Part shown: positions 54,601-62,300 of the stretch, one piece after another
Numbering within the stretch: the stretch's first letter is position 1
How the letters are laid out: each line of letters opens with the position of its first letter
NCBI GenBank assembly: GCA_017407125.1
Contig: JAFQXE010000045.1
Coordinates: forward strand, 62,001-126,000
Direction of reading: 5' to 3'
Source of the DNA: Thermoguttaceae bacterium
GTDB lineage: Bacteria > Planctomycetota > Planctomycetia > Pirellulales > Thermoguttaceae
DNA length: 64,000 nucleotides
Program-made: the position numbers and the translations under genes
The notes under the pieces: model-generated
Told to the model about the DNA's origin: nothing
Databases searched by the model: none
Seen by the model: only the letters and a program-made list of their open reading frames with translations

Positions 54601-54947
54601 CCAGCCAAAACGCGTTCAGCGATGCCGAAGCCCGATTCCGAATTGTTGGAAATCACCTGTTTTTCGACGATATTAACTTCCGCGGCGACGCTATAAGCCT
54701 GTACGGAAATGGAATGATGGATTTTAATAAACGAGTCAATTTATCCTTCCGAACGGAAGTCGGCAAAGGCGAAAAAACGATTCCCGTTATTCACGATCTT
54801 TTCAGCGGAGTAAGTAAAAACACGATGCGAATCCGTCTGGAAGGTCCGATAAATCAGCTTCAAATTCGACGAGAATCCCCAATTTTAAAGGAAATCCTTC
54901 CTCAGGACCGCCCGCCGGTAACCGCTCAAAACAGAGTTGTTCAATAA
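51636..54947 (+). CDS. AsmA-like envelope protein
   Basis: An 1103-residue protein with an N-terminal membrane anchor (FKSLIPLLGLGALIVIPIAIL) and a long periplasmic region of repeated beta-rich segments. Repeated phrases such as LNNLNGRLYMKNHFW, LSNLSGTIELNNQTL and LDKVSGTFDYENGRV, each followed by a strand pair, are typical of AsmA/TamB/YhdP-like proteins. Those form a hydrophobic groove for phospholipid transport between membranes. The C-terminal unit (GNHLFFDDINFRGDAISLYG, then MDFNKRVNLSFRTEVG) matches the AsmA_2-like ending. ATG 51636 is chosen since the residues before it in the frame from TTG 51600 look untranslated. The function in this species is inferred. Confidence 0.75.
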   Translation: MFRFLSALLSFIFKSLIPLLGLGALIVIPIAILNINPVIRSKAVCKLKEQFPGASVSIESAEFIRGQGVRLRGLRIRFPKSVFVNCKTNPVKESELVLPTSKSGLYDFVSVEEMFIVAPISIKELFTKGLPIERVKLRNADVVLYPVDSERWNYQYLHFTTGKKNTPFREIELSNVDCQIRDYRKGDSVYELRDIKAKMTLKANNEYDFAGVMTGDYARTMTYSGWLNLDKKQINVEANINQCELSDRLYNALPLEALPRDEIARRMSEMRLVKNVIGIMSSRCAFSYDGAAETGHKLRYRIVGEVVNGRWDWSNSSESLTNIQIKYDVSEKEANIQSFSAKMGTGKVQMAYRQSTYEENAPKELRIKLENMPVDDRLAVQFPQKVKDVWKSIQPSGVISADVYAKYDGKTWSPNIVLQCQNGSLLYDKFPYSLSNLSGTIELNNQTLKANLSDGANISLGGEFHIPSELFAIAGNKIGSDKLDDALLQKISGYFLVKARNVAITDKIVNACPEKAQDLIHQFDPKGTVNVDVRLDARGNGTPTDLIVDIALINCAGRYEPFPYPLNNLNGRLYMKNHFWTFENLTVNTTPVKITGSGRVNLQADQPHDFFLNLEMNDLPVDRVLSSSMPEENAKLINGLGINGSVNAKVEIAMRLDVDKSPKLKIHAVPIGEEFSMRANSFPYRLDKVSGTFDYENGRVIVKDFTGYHNQTLLCCQIDGMVVPGSGWKASLSKVAVDRLKVDRDLIEAIPESMRKTLTSLQINGPIHYRGKIDLDYNSKILTPLSAQWNGEIGVQEVSINKGIELRGICGGITTAGYMANGEFYSEGRLSIESALWNRIQFSSITGPYQINNNQLFLGSGAPEILKYVFPNTPNSFHRPIPSGPDGKPQQLCAKLFGGDFRADIVTLSGNASQFGVNMSLHNARLEQCGEVTQSERLLGKFHAAIIMRGVGGDANSLRGLGKMQLEEADIYHLPAMVSMLKLLSVKEPSQNAFSDAEARFRIVGNHLFFDDINFRGDAISLYGNGMMDFNKRVNLSFRTEVGKGEKTIPVIHDLFSGVSKNTMRIRLEGPINQLQIRRESPILKEILPQDRPPVTAQNRVVQ

Positions 54948-55133
54948 TTCGCCTGATATATTAACCAAACGGCGGACGCGGGCTTCTCGCGTTTGAGCGC
55001 GATTTTTCAAGACGTTTCCCTGACTTTTTCGTTCATAGCTGGATTTTTAAATAGAAATTGCCGAAATTATATAACAGGCATAATCGATATAACCGGAATT
55101 GTCAGAATTTGAATAATTAAAGATTTTGAGAAA

Positions 55134-55313
55134 ATGGATAACGACAAGTTCAAACAAATTGAAACGCTCATGGAGCTGGACGCTCGGCACGACGCGATTT
55201 TGGCGAGTATAGAAGAGCTGGATAAGCAGATCGAAGAGGCGATTCGCTCGGCGCAAGAGGCGTCAAAAACGACAGAAGCTGAAGATTCTCAGAACAGCGT
55301 CGTGGCGCCCTGA
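55134..55313 (+). CDS. Small coiled-coil protein, 59 residues
   Basis: ATG at 55134, TGA at 55311-55313. The product begins MDNDKFKQIETLMELDARHD and continues with a helix-forming ILASIEELDKQIEEAIRSA segment with heptad spacing, then a Ser/Thr/Glu-rich tail ending SVVAP. It is soluble, acidic, with no membrane segment. GAG lies 4 nt upstream as a weak ribosome binding site. Codon use matches neighbouring genes and the amino-acid composition looks coding; a competing minus-strand frame looks like its shadow. Position between the AsmA-like gene and the FecR-like gene suggests a small adaptor, but no function is known. Confidence 0.6.
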   Translation: MDNDKFKQIETLMELDARHDAILASIEELDKQIEEAIRSAQEASKTTEAEDSQNSVVAP

Positions 55314-55525
55314 CATGTCAAATTGAAAATTTAGATGTTTACCTCTGTTTTAAAAGATTTTTTAAAGCAGAGGTATTTTTTTGTACGATTGCGAGCGGAA
55401 GAAGGCACTATTATTATTGGAAGACCGCTCGACGTGGTTATTTTCCCCGGCAAACGGGCGTTTTCAGATCGGCGTCGTTCTGATCGTTGAGCGGTTCTGA
55501 CAGGAAATTAACCTCAAAAGCTGCC

Positions 55526-57970
55526 ATGAAACTGACACTTCGCACTCTCCTGGCGTATATAGACAATCTGTTGCCGCAGCAAGACGCAGAAGAATTTGAA
55601 GCTCTTCTGAGCAAAAACGAAGCGGCTAATAACCTTTGTAACAGAATTCGTTCTGTGATGGCCCGCCCGGAACTGGGCGCTCCAGACGTTCTGGATCAAG
55701 GGTTGCATTTGGATCCGAACGTAACGGCGGAATATCTGGATAACGCGCTTTCCTCGGAAGAATCGCCGGAATACGAACGTCTTTGCATCAGTTCTGATCG
55801 TCAGCTTGCCGAAGTCAGCGCCTGTCATCAAATTTTGACGGTCGTTCAAATTGAGCCGGCGGAGGTCGACCCGTCATGGAGAGAAAAAATATACGCAGCT
55901 CCAAAACACGTTTCAGAAGACGATTCCGTTGACCTGGGGGGCGGCGCAGACGAACCGGCGTCGTCGTCCGGATTCATGGCCAGTTTGTCTGGCATTCTCA
56001 GCGGCGCGTCTGGAATTTTGGGCGGAGGTCAGAGCTTAAAACTGAATCTTGACCGCAAAAAATCAGCCGCTCCAGCAGAAAAATCCGAGTCAATTCCCGA
56101 GCCGCCAGACCCCATCGCGCCTCCGGCTTTTCAAAATGCCGTCGCGCCGGAGCCTCCAGTCGAACCGCCTGTGGACAATCAGTCCAATATGGTTAATCCT
56201 CAGGAGGCGTTGGAGCAGTACGCGCAAATGATCGCTCCAGAAATGGAGACTCAGGAAAAACCGCGTCAGAACTCTCTGACCTGGATTTTAAGTCTCGTTG
56301 CGATGGCGGCTTTAATTGTTCTGTTTGTCGTTCTGTTTCTGGGGCCGAAACACAAAGGCTCTCCAGAAGTCGCCAATAACGCGACAGCGTCAGAAGAAGC
56401 GAATTCCTCGGATTCCACAGGCGCGTCAACGGAACCGTCTGCTGACGATTCGTCGAAAGACGAGCTGGCGCCGCCCGCTGATAAAACAGCGCAGGCAAAG
56501 CCGTCGGAACCGGCTGAGGATTCAGCCGCTGCCGATGAAACGGCTCCGTCTGACGACGTTAACGATCAACCCGCGCCGGCAGAACTTACTGACGACGATT
56601 CTCAAACGCCGGCGGACGTTCCAGTCGACCTTCCCGGCCTGGAAACTGACGAGACTCCAGCTCCAATCGCGGATTCCGAAGATAATCTTGATTCGCTTCC
56701 TGAGATTGAGGACGCTGATTCTGAAAACAACGTTGAAAATACGCCCCTGGAAGATGAAGACGGACCTGTCGCAACCGAACCGGACGACAATCTTACTCCA
56801 GACGTTCCCGCGGACGAAACTCCGATAGAAGAAGAAACCGCTGAAGACGGTTCTTTAGAGCTTTTTGACGACGCGCCTGAAAAGATGGTTGAATTGGGAC
56901 AGTATGTCAAACGTAAAGGCGTCGATCCTCAAATTCTGGCGTTCAAAGCCCATGGCGAAAATGTAATGTGGCGGCGAATGTCCGAAAACGCGTCGATTCG
57001 TTCGGGCGATACGCTCATAGCGTTTCCCGATTATCGACCTGACGTCTCTTTTGGCGCCGCCGCTCGACTTCGACTCGTCGGCCCAGCCAGAGTGTCGATT
57101 TCGCCAAAGTCAACGCCGGAAGAAATTCAGCTTACATTGGAATACGGTCGTTTGATTTTGGTAACAAGCAAGACGTTTTCCCAAAAAATCGTTGTTAAAT
57201 GCGCTAATCTTCCGACGGTTTTAGAAATCAATCAGCCCTCGGTCAAAGTCGCCTTTGAAGCGGACGTTCTTAAACCGGAAGACAATCCGGCCACAACTCC
57301 AGCCGGATTTTACGGCACGATTTCATTGTTGTTAGGCGCTGCGAATTTGCAGTATAAAGGCGCGCTGAGCGCAGTCGCGTCGCCGACGTTTATTGATTGC
57401 AAGTCTGGAACGCTCAACCCGCAGGGCGCGGCGGCGGAGTGGATTCAAAGCGAATCGCAGCCGACCAGCGACCTCGAAAAGCGTTTGACTGGCGAAAAGC
57501 CTATCGGCGTTATCCTGTCCGAACTTATTGACAGCAAGACAATAAGCAAAGAACTGCGTCAAACCGTTTTGGTTTCCCTTTCGATGATCGGCCAGTATTC
57601 CACGTTGGTTGAGGATTTCAACAAGGAAGACCGTTACGCGGTCTGGATGGACGAATTTATCGTTCTTCAGGACTCCATTCTCAAAAGCCCGGTTAACGCT
57701 CGCAGCGCGCTGGACGAGCTGAAAAAGCGCTATGACGCCAACGGCGAACGGATTTACGAGATTCTCTGGAAGTATCACAACGAACTGTCCGACCAGGACA
57801 TGAACGATTTAATCGTCGATTTGCGAAACGAAACGCTTTGCGTTCGCGTTGCGTCGTACTGTCTGCTTAAATCCCGCGGCGTTAACCTGGGAACGTACAA
57901 ACCGTCCGACTTGAAGAAATCGGAAACGTCGCTTAAATCTCTGGAAAACAAGTACAAGATTAACCCGTAA
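55526..57970 (+). CDS. Planctomycete membrane protein with FecR-like periplasmic region
   Basis: An 814-residue protein from ATG 55526 (MKLTLRTLLAYIDNLLPQQD), a start commonly seen in conserved planctomycete proteins of unknown role. The first 120 residues form a helical, anti-sigma-like cytoplasmic domain (no zinc-binding Cys/His cluster). A Pro-rich linker leads to one membrane helix (ILSLVAMAALIVLFVVLFLG, about 250-270). A 190-residue very acidic Asp/Glu/Pro/Thr linker follows. The outer domain (about 470-650) has a FecR-like pattern: VMWRRMSENASIRSGDTL, ARLRLVGPARVSI, LTLEYGRLILVT. A helical end follows. It may sense envelope state and signal inward. The alternative start at 55487 adds 13 unlikely residues. 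Confidence 0.75.
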   Translation: MKLTLRTLLAYIDNLLPQQDAEEFEALLSKNEAANNLCNRIRSVMARPELGAPDVLDQGLHLDPNVTAEYLDNALSSEESPEYERLCISSDRQLAEVSACHQILTVVQIEPAEVDPSWREKIYAAPKHVSEDDSVDLGGGADEPASSSGFMASLSGILSGASGILGGGQSLKLNLDRKKSAAPAEKSESIPEPPDPIAPPAFQNAVAPEPPVEPPVDNQSNMVNPQEALEQYAQMIAPEMETQEKPRQNSLTWILSLVAMAALIVLFVVLFLGPKHKGSPEVANNATASEEANSSDSTGASTEPSADDSSKDELAPPADKTAQAKPSEPAEDSAAADETAPSDDVNDQPAPAELTDDDSQTPADVPVDLPGLETDETPAPIADSEDNLDSLPEIEDADSENNVENTPLEDEDGPVATEPDDNLTPDVPADETPIEEETAEDGSLELFDDAPEKMVELGQYVKRKGVDPQILAFKAHGENVMWRRMSENASIRSGDTLIAFPDYRPDVSFGAAARLRLVGPARVSISPKSTPEEIQLTLEYGRLILVTSKTFSQKIVVKCANLPTVLEINQPSVKVAFEADVLKPEDNPATTPAGFYGTISLLLGAANLQYKGALSAVASPTFIDCKSGTLNPQGAAAEWIQSESQPTSDLEKRLTGEKPIGVILSELIDSKTISKELRQTVLVSLSMIGQYSTLVEDFNKEDRYAVWMDEFIVLQDSILKSPVNARSALDELKKRYDANGERIYEILWKYHNELSDQDMNDLIVDLRNETLCVRVASYCLLKSRGVNLGTYKPSDLKKSETSLKSLENKYKINP

Positions 57971-58010
57971 TTCTAAAACCTGACTTCCAGATTGTCGGAT
58001 GAAACAAAAA

Positions 58011-58039
58011 GCGGGAGGTTTGCTAATGCATCCTCCCGC
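58011..58039 (-). terminator. Terminator between the FecR-like gene and the fab cluster
   Basis: GCGGGAGG (58011-58018) pairs perfectly with CCTCCCGC (58032-58039). Read on the minus strand the stem is followed by TTTTTGTTT, so it ends the fabF transcript; read on the plus strand it is followed by a weaker T-rich tract and may act both ways. Confidence 0.75.
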
Positions 58040-58054
58040 ATTCTTATATAGTCA

Positions 58055-58098
58055 CGCTTGCGTCAATTGCTAATTGCTCATTGAAAATTGCTAATTGT
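58055..58098. repeat. ATTGCTA-family repeat at the fabF 3' end
   Basis: CTTGCGTCAATTGC followed by TAATTGCTCATTGAAAATTG and CTAATTGTTTAATTAG words. The TAA stop of fabF at 58103-58105 is directly next to it. Confidence 0.8.
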
Positions 58099-58102
58099 TT
58101 AA

Positions 58103-59356
58103 TTAGTCCATAAATCGTTTGAAAATCAACGTCGCGTTGTGTCCTCCGAAGCCGAAGTTGTTGGATAAAACGTAATCGACTTTCTTTTCTCGGGCAACGT
58201 TGGGAACGACGTCTAAATCGCATTCCGGGTCCTGATTTTCGACGTTGATCGTCGGAGGGATAATCCCTTCGTTAATGACGTACATCGAGAAGATGGCTTC
58301 CACAGAACCGCTGGCTCCGAGCAGATGCCCTGTTTCAGACTTGGTGCTGGAAATCGGCAGCGATTTCGCGTAGTCCCCAAATACGGCTTTGATTCCGTTG
58401 ACTTCGGAGACGTCGCCCAATGGCGTGCTGGTTCCGTGAGTGTTGATGTATCCGATTTGTTCCGGATTGAGTTTTGCTTCTTTCAAAGCGAATTTCATGG
58501 ACATGGCTCCCCCAAAACCGTCGCTGAGTGGGCTGGTAATATGGTTGGCGTCGCTGGTTGACGCGTATCCAACGATTTCAGCGTAGATTTTCGCGCCGCG
58601 TTTTTTCGCCTTTTCCATGTCTTCCAGAACGAGCATGCCCGCGCCGTCTGACATAAGAAAACCGTCTCTGTCTTTATCGAAAGGACGCGACGCTCTTTGC
58701 GGATCGTCGTTTCTTTCCGACATGGCGCGCATGGCGCAAAATCCGGCAAAACTCAGCGGCGTTACAGCCGCTTCTGCCGCTCCGCAAAGAACCATGTCGC
58801 AGCGATCAAGGCGAATCATGTCTATCGCGGCGCCGATGGCGTGCGCTCCGGAAGCGCAGGCGCTCACCGCGGCGAAAGACGGACCATGCAGCCCAAAACG
58901 AATGGAGCAGTTGCCGCAAACCATGTTGGCAATCAGCTTGGGAATCGTGAACGGCGACACTCTGGAAGGCCCGCCCGTTATGAGACGGTCGTGCTGTAAT
59001 TCCATCGTTCGCAGCCCGCCGATGCCGGTGCCGATTAGCGTTCCGCAGCGCCATGTGTCGTAATAGTTTTCCGGAATCGCCGCCATGTCCATCGCCTCTT
59101 GAGCGGCGATAATGCCGTAAATTGACGAATTGTCCAGCTTTTTGACGTCTTTGGGAAGAATGAAGTTGGAAAGATGCAGCTGCGCTTCCAGATCTTTGAT
59201 TTCGCCCGCTATGCGAGTGCGAAACGCTGTTACGTCGAAATTGCTGATAGATGAAATAGCGGACTTGCCCTGGCAAACGTTATTCCATACTTCCTTTGCA
59301 GTGGCTCCTAATGAGCATAACGCCCCAAAACCGGTAACAGCAATTCGCTTTTCCAT
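58103..59356 (-). CDS. fabF: Beta-ketoacyl-ACP synthase II
   Basis: A 417-residue condensing enzyme for fatty-acid chain elongation. The active-site Cys167 is in AAVSACASGAHAIG, with the histidines in NTHGTSTPLGD and ETGHLLGASG, and the C-terminal VLSNNFGFGGHNATLIF. It starts RIAVTGFGALCSLG. It lies 84 nt downstream of acpP in a rpmF-fabD-fabG-acpP-fabF arrangement. Spacing and orientation suggest co-transcription with acpP, and a strong terminator follows at 58011-58039. Confidence 0.96.
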   Translation of the reverse strand: MEKRIAVTGFGALCSLGATAKEVWNNVCQGKSAISSISNFDVTAFRTRIAGEIKDLEAQLHLSNFILPKDVKKLDNSSIYGIIAAQEAMDMAAIPENYYDTWRCGTLIGTGIGGLRTMELQHDRLITGGPSRVSPFTIPKLIANMVCGNCSIRFGLHGPSFAAVSACASGAHAIGAAIDMIRLDRCDMVLCGAAEAAVTPLSFAGFCAMRAMSERNDDPQRASRPFDKDRDGFLMSDGAGMLVLEDMEKAKKRGAKIYAEIVGYASTSDANHITSPLSDGFGGAMSMKFALKEAKLNPEQIGYINTHGTSTPLGDVSEVNGIKAVFGDYAKSLPISSTKSETGHLLGASGSVEAIFSMYVINEGIIPPTINVENQDPECDLDVVPNVAREKKVDYVLSNNFGFGGHNATLIFKRFMD

Positions 59357-59440
59357 ATTACGGTGTTCAGTATAAAAGGTTAGTTAAGGGCGAGGGAAAA
59401 GGCCTGTTGAAGCGATCCCTCGCTCCGAACTTTTTTTGAG

Positions 59441-59689
59441 TTAGTTATTGGCCGACTCTTCAGCAATGAAATTAACGGCGTCGCCAACGGTTTGGATTTT
59501 ATCGGCAATGTCTTCCGGAATCTTGACGTCGAATTCTTCTTCCAGGTCCATGACCAGTTCGACAATGTCCAGCGAGTCAGCGCCCAGGTCGTTAATAAAA
59601 GACGTATCGTCAGTAATCTTTTCAATGTCAACGCCAAGGTGTTCGGAAACGAGTTCAAAAACCTTTTGTTTAATATCCTGTTCAGACAC
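59441..59689 (-). CDS. acpP: Acyl carrier protein
   Basis: An 82-residue acidic carrier. Ser39 in LGADSLDIVELV is the 4'-phosphopantetheine attachment site. The start is GTG 59689 (read as Met, then SEQDIKQKV): GGAGG lies 7 nt before it. The longer frame from TTG 59707 would translate that ribosome binding site (IGGQI). It lies between fabG and fabF, as in many bacteria, and carries growing fatty acyl chains between the Fab enzymes. Confidence 0.96.
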   Translation of the reverse strand: MSEQDIKQKVFELVSEHLGVDIEKITDDTSFINDLGADSLDIVELVMDLEEEFDVKIPEDIADKIQTVGDAVNFIAEESANN

Positions 59690-59882
59690 GATTTGTCCTC
59701 CAATCAAAAATAAACTTGTTCTGTTTCCAGAACGAAAAAAAGGGTGGTATTGTTTTTAACTCCATATAGAGAATTACACGAGTAATCTCTATATGTTTAT
59801 TGTACTGTTTTTATGAAATTTGTCTATATCAGTTTCTTATATTTTTTCTTTTTCTGAAAAAGAAAAATTATTCATTGTACTC

Positions 59883-60647
59883 TTAGCAGGTCATGCCGCC
59901 GTCGACCGCCAAAACCTGTCCGGTAATGTACGACGCCGCCGGCGAAGCCAGGAACAGAACCGCGTTGGCAATGTCCTGCGGCTGTCCGACTTTTTTCATC
60001 GGAATCGTCTGTTTGGCGATGTCCAGACCAACTTCTCCCAATGCGGCGGTCATGTCCGTCTGCATGAATCCGGGCGCAATCGCGTTGCAGGTTACGCCGC
60101 GTTTGGCGATTTCCTTGGCAACCGTAGCGGTGAAGCCGATAATTCCCGCCTTGGAAGCGGAATAGTTCGCCTGACCCGGATTGCCCATCAAGCCGGAAAC
60201 GCTGGAAATGTTGATGATTTTGCCTTTGCGTTTGCTGATCATCAAACGGGAAAGAGCGCGAGTAAAGAGGAACGTTCCCTTGAGGTTGATATTGAGAACG
60301 GCGTCCCAGTCGTCGTCTTCCATTTGCATCAGCAGCTTGTCGCGAGTAATGCCGGCGTTGTTGACCAGAATGTCGACAAACCCCCACTTTCCAATAACGG
60401 CGTCGCACGTGGCGGCGACCGCAGCCGGGTCGGCAACGTTGCAAACGTACGCGTCCGCCTCGCCTCCGGCAGAACGGATGAATTCCACGGTTTCATTCAG
60501 CTTGGCTTCGTTCGTTCCGATGCAGGCGACTCCCGCGCCGTTAGCGGCAAGGGTAATGGCAATGGCTCGACCCAAACCGCGAGTTGCTCCTGTTACAAGA
60601 GCTTTTTGCCCTGATAAATCTACCGTGATGGGAGATGGATTGTCCAT
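59883..60647 (-). CDS. fabG: 3-oxoacyl-ACP reductase
   Basis: A 254-residue short-chain dehydrogenase/reductase. The NADP-binding loop is TGATRGLGRAIA (20-31), NNAG at 96-99, and catalytic S149, Y162 and K166 lie in INISSVSG and NYSASKAG. It ends VLAVDGGMTC, as in FabG. It reduces beta-ketoacyl-ACP in each elongation cycle. An AAAGGA ribosome binding site precedes ATG 60647. It sits 71 nt downstream of fabD and upstream of acpP, supporting the FabG assignment over other SDR roles. Confidence 0.95.
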   Translation of the reverse strand: MDNPSPITVDLSGQKALVTGATRGLGRAIAITLAANGAGVACIGTNEAKLNETVEFIRSAGGEADAYVCNVADPAAVAATCDAVIGKWGFVDILVNNAGITRDKLLMQMEDDDWDAVLNINLKGTFLFTRALSRLMISKRKGKIINISSVSGLMGNPGQANYSASKAGIIGFTATVAKEIAKRGVTCNAIAPGFMQTDMTAALGEVGLDIAKQTIPMKKVGQPQDIANAVLFLASPAASYITGQVLAVDGGMTC

Positions 60648-60718
60648 AATCGAATTCCTTTCAAATGATAGTTATGAAAACTGCTAAAATGGTTAATATC
60701 TTTGTCAGCGCCCTCTGG

Positions 60719-61636
60719 TCAGCAGTTAATTTTTTTACAGGGCGTTTTACGGTTAATGCGTTTCATGAGGCTTGTCAGAACGCGGCCAGGACCAATTTCG
60801 TAAAATTGATCAAAGCCGTCTTCCAGAGCCTTGCGAATGAGGTCTTCCCAATAAACAGACGACAAAACCTGTTTGACCAAAATCGACTTGATCTCATCTG
60901 GATCGGTATGCGGCTGAAAATCGACGTTGGAATAGACAGGAATGCGAGGCGTTTGCATATTGACGCTTTCCAGAGCCGCCGCCAGCTTTTCGTCCGCGGG
61001 TTTCATCATTTGAGTGTGAAACGCGCCGGCAACCGCCAACTCAGTCGCTTTCATTGCGCCAAAAGACTCCGCCAGTTCTTCCGCATGCTGACAAGCGGGT
61101 TTTGTTCCAGACAGAACGATGTTGCCCGGACAAAGGAAATTCGCCTCTTTGAGCGTTTCGCCCGGCATGTCCTCCATAACTTTCGCGCAAAGCTCCGAGA
61201 CCTTTTCCCGTTCCAGACCCATAATGCTGACCATGCCGCCAGCTGAGGCGTCCGCGGATTCCTGCATGGCTTCGCCGCGCTTTTGAACCAGTTTCAAACC
61301 TTCTTCAAACGTCATTGCGCCGGCAAAAGCCAAAGCGGTGTACTCGCCCAGACTTAACCCAGCCGCTGCTGAACAGTTTTCTACGGTTTCCGGCTCTGTC
61401 TGTTTGAGAACTTCCAGCGCGGCAAAGGAAGCTGTGTAAATCGCGGGCTGTGAAATAATCGTGCTGTCCAGCTTTTCAACCGGGCCGTGAAGGCAAACGT
61501 CTGCCAGATCGTACCCTAAGATATCGTTTGCTTGATGAAACAACTCTTGAACGCGAGGGTTGGAGGCTAACAGTTCTCCGCACATTCCGACGCTTTGAGC
61601 GCCTTGTCCTGGAAATAAAAATGCGATTTTACTCAT
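60719..61636 (-). CDS. fabD: Malonyl-CoA:ACP transacylase
   Basis: A 305-residue acyltransferase that loads malonyl groups onto ACP. It starts IAFLFPGQGAQSVGM, has the nucleophile Ser95 in GLSLGEYTAL, the catalytic histidine in VAGAFHTQMM, and Q in PAIYTAS-flanked QPAIY. ATG 61636 (MSKIAFLFPG) is preferred; the frame extends eight codons upstream with no family match. No clear ribosome binding site. It heads the fab set, and the terminator after rpmF (61777-61809) suggests a separate promoter. Confidence 0.95.
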   Translation of the reverse strand: MSKIAFLFPGQGAQSVGMCGELLASNPRVQELFHQANDILGYDLADVCLHGPVEKLDSTIISQPAIYTASFAALEVLKQTEPETVENCSAAAGLSLGEYTALAFAGAMTFEEGLKLVQKRGEAMQESADASAGGMVSIMGLEREKVSELCAKVMEDMPGETLKEANFLCPGNIVLSGTKPACQHAEELAESFGAMKATELAVAGAFHTQMMKPADEKLAAALESVNMQTPRIPVYSNVDFQPHTDPDEIKSILVKQVLSSVYWEDLIRKALEDGFDQFYEIGPGRVLTSLMKRINRKTPCKKINC

Positions 61637-61776
61637 ATATTTACTACATTGAAAAACCATTTATTAATGGATAACAGCGTTTATCCATTTTCGATTATTA
61701 ATAACTATTTCCTAGCATACCCTTTTTGCTTAAAAATTCAAGACCGTTTTATCGTTATATTCGATAAATATATAAA

Positions 61777-61809
61777 AAAACGCGAGAAAGTAATAACTCC
61801 TCGCGTTTT
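61777..61809 (-). terminator. Intrinsic terminator of rpmF
   Basis: AAAACGCGAG (61777-61786) and CTCGCGTTTT (61800-61809) form a 10-bp stem. On the minus strand the second arm is followed by a run of T residues, placing an effective terminator between rpmF and fabD. Confidence 0.8.
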
Positions 61810-61833
61810 ATGACAGTATTTTTTGTTTATAAA

Positions 61834-62019
61834 CTATTTCTTTTGTTCTTCTTCAGAAACTTTGCGTCCCATGTATGTGCCGCAGTTAGGGCAAACAACG
61901 TGAGTCGGAACAGCCTGACGGCATTCCGGGCAAATGGAAAGCTGAATAGGGGATTTGCCATCGTGAGAACGACGGATACCGGTGCGATGATTGGAATGTT
62001 TTCTCTTGGGGACAGCCAT
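61834..62019 (-). CDS. rpmF: 50S ribosomal protein L32
   Basis: A 61-residue basic ribosomal protein. It begins MAVPKRKHSNHRTGIRRSHD and has four cysteines in two CxxC pairs (ICPEC and VCPNC), the zinc-ribbon form of L32. A strong ribosome binding site (AAAGGAG) precedes ATG 62019 and a promoter lies about 120 nt upstream. In many bacteria rpmF precedes plsX, fabH and the fab genes; here plsX and fabH are absent. Confidence 0.97.
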   Translation of the reverse strand: MAVPKRKHSNHRTGIRRSHDGKSPIQLSICPECRQAVPTHVVCPNCGTYMGRKVSEEEQKK

Positions 62020-62139
62020 TTTTTACTCCTTTGAGTTCTTGTATGTTGAATTGATTTCCCCGGAACGGAGAAAAATTATTTTACTAATATCTGTACGGAA
62101 ACGTATACTGTTTTCCCTACAGAAAAAACTTGAATAAAT

Positions 62140-62167
62140 ATAATATTGTTTTTTGACGTTTTGTCAA
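62140..62167 (-). promoter_or_regulatory. Sigma70-type promoter of rpmF
   Basis: On the minus strand TTGACA (62167-62162) is followed after 16 nt by TATTAT (62145-62140). It gives a leader of about 115 nt for rpmF. Confidence 0.55.
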
Positions 62168-62222
62168 GGGGCTGTACGGGAAATTTTTTCCTAATCGAAA
62201 CAAAAATATGAAATAGGTAAGG

Positions 62223-62300
62223 CGTTAATTAGCAATTGTCAATTTGCAATTATCAATTATTGAGGCGCTTTGCGAAATTGCTAATTGCTAATTGCTTGCG
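62223..62300. repeat. ATTGCTA-family repeat, opposed arms around GGCGCTTTGCG
   Basis: Left arm TTAATTAGCAATTGTCAATT, centre GAGGCGCTTTGCG, right arm AATTGCTAATTGCTAATTGC. Same layout as 49946-50017. It overlaps the end of the TlpA-like gene and supplies its TAG stop. Confidence 0.85.

Noticed and set aside
59820..60614. 264-codon plus-strand frame opposite fabG
   Set aside because: Antisense to the well-supported fabG; no ribosome binding site and no domain.
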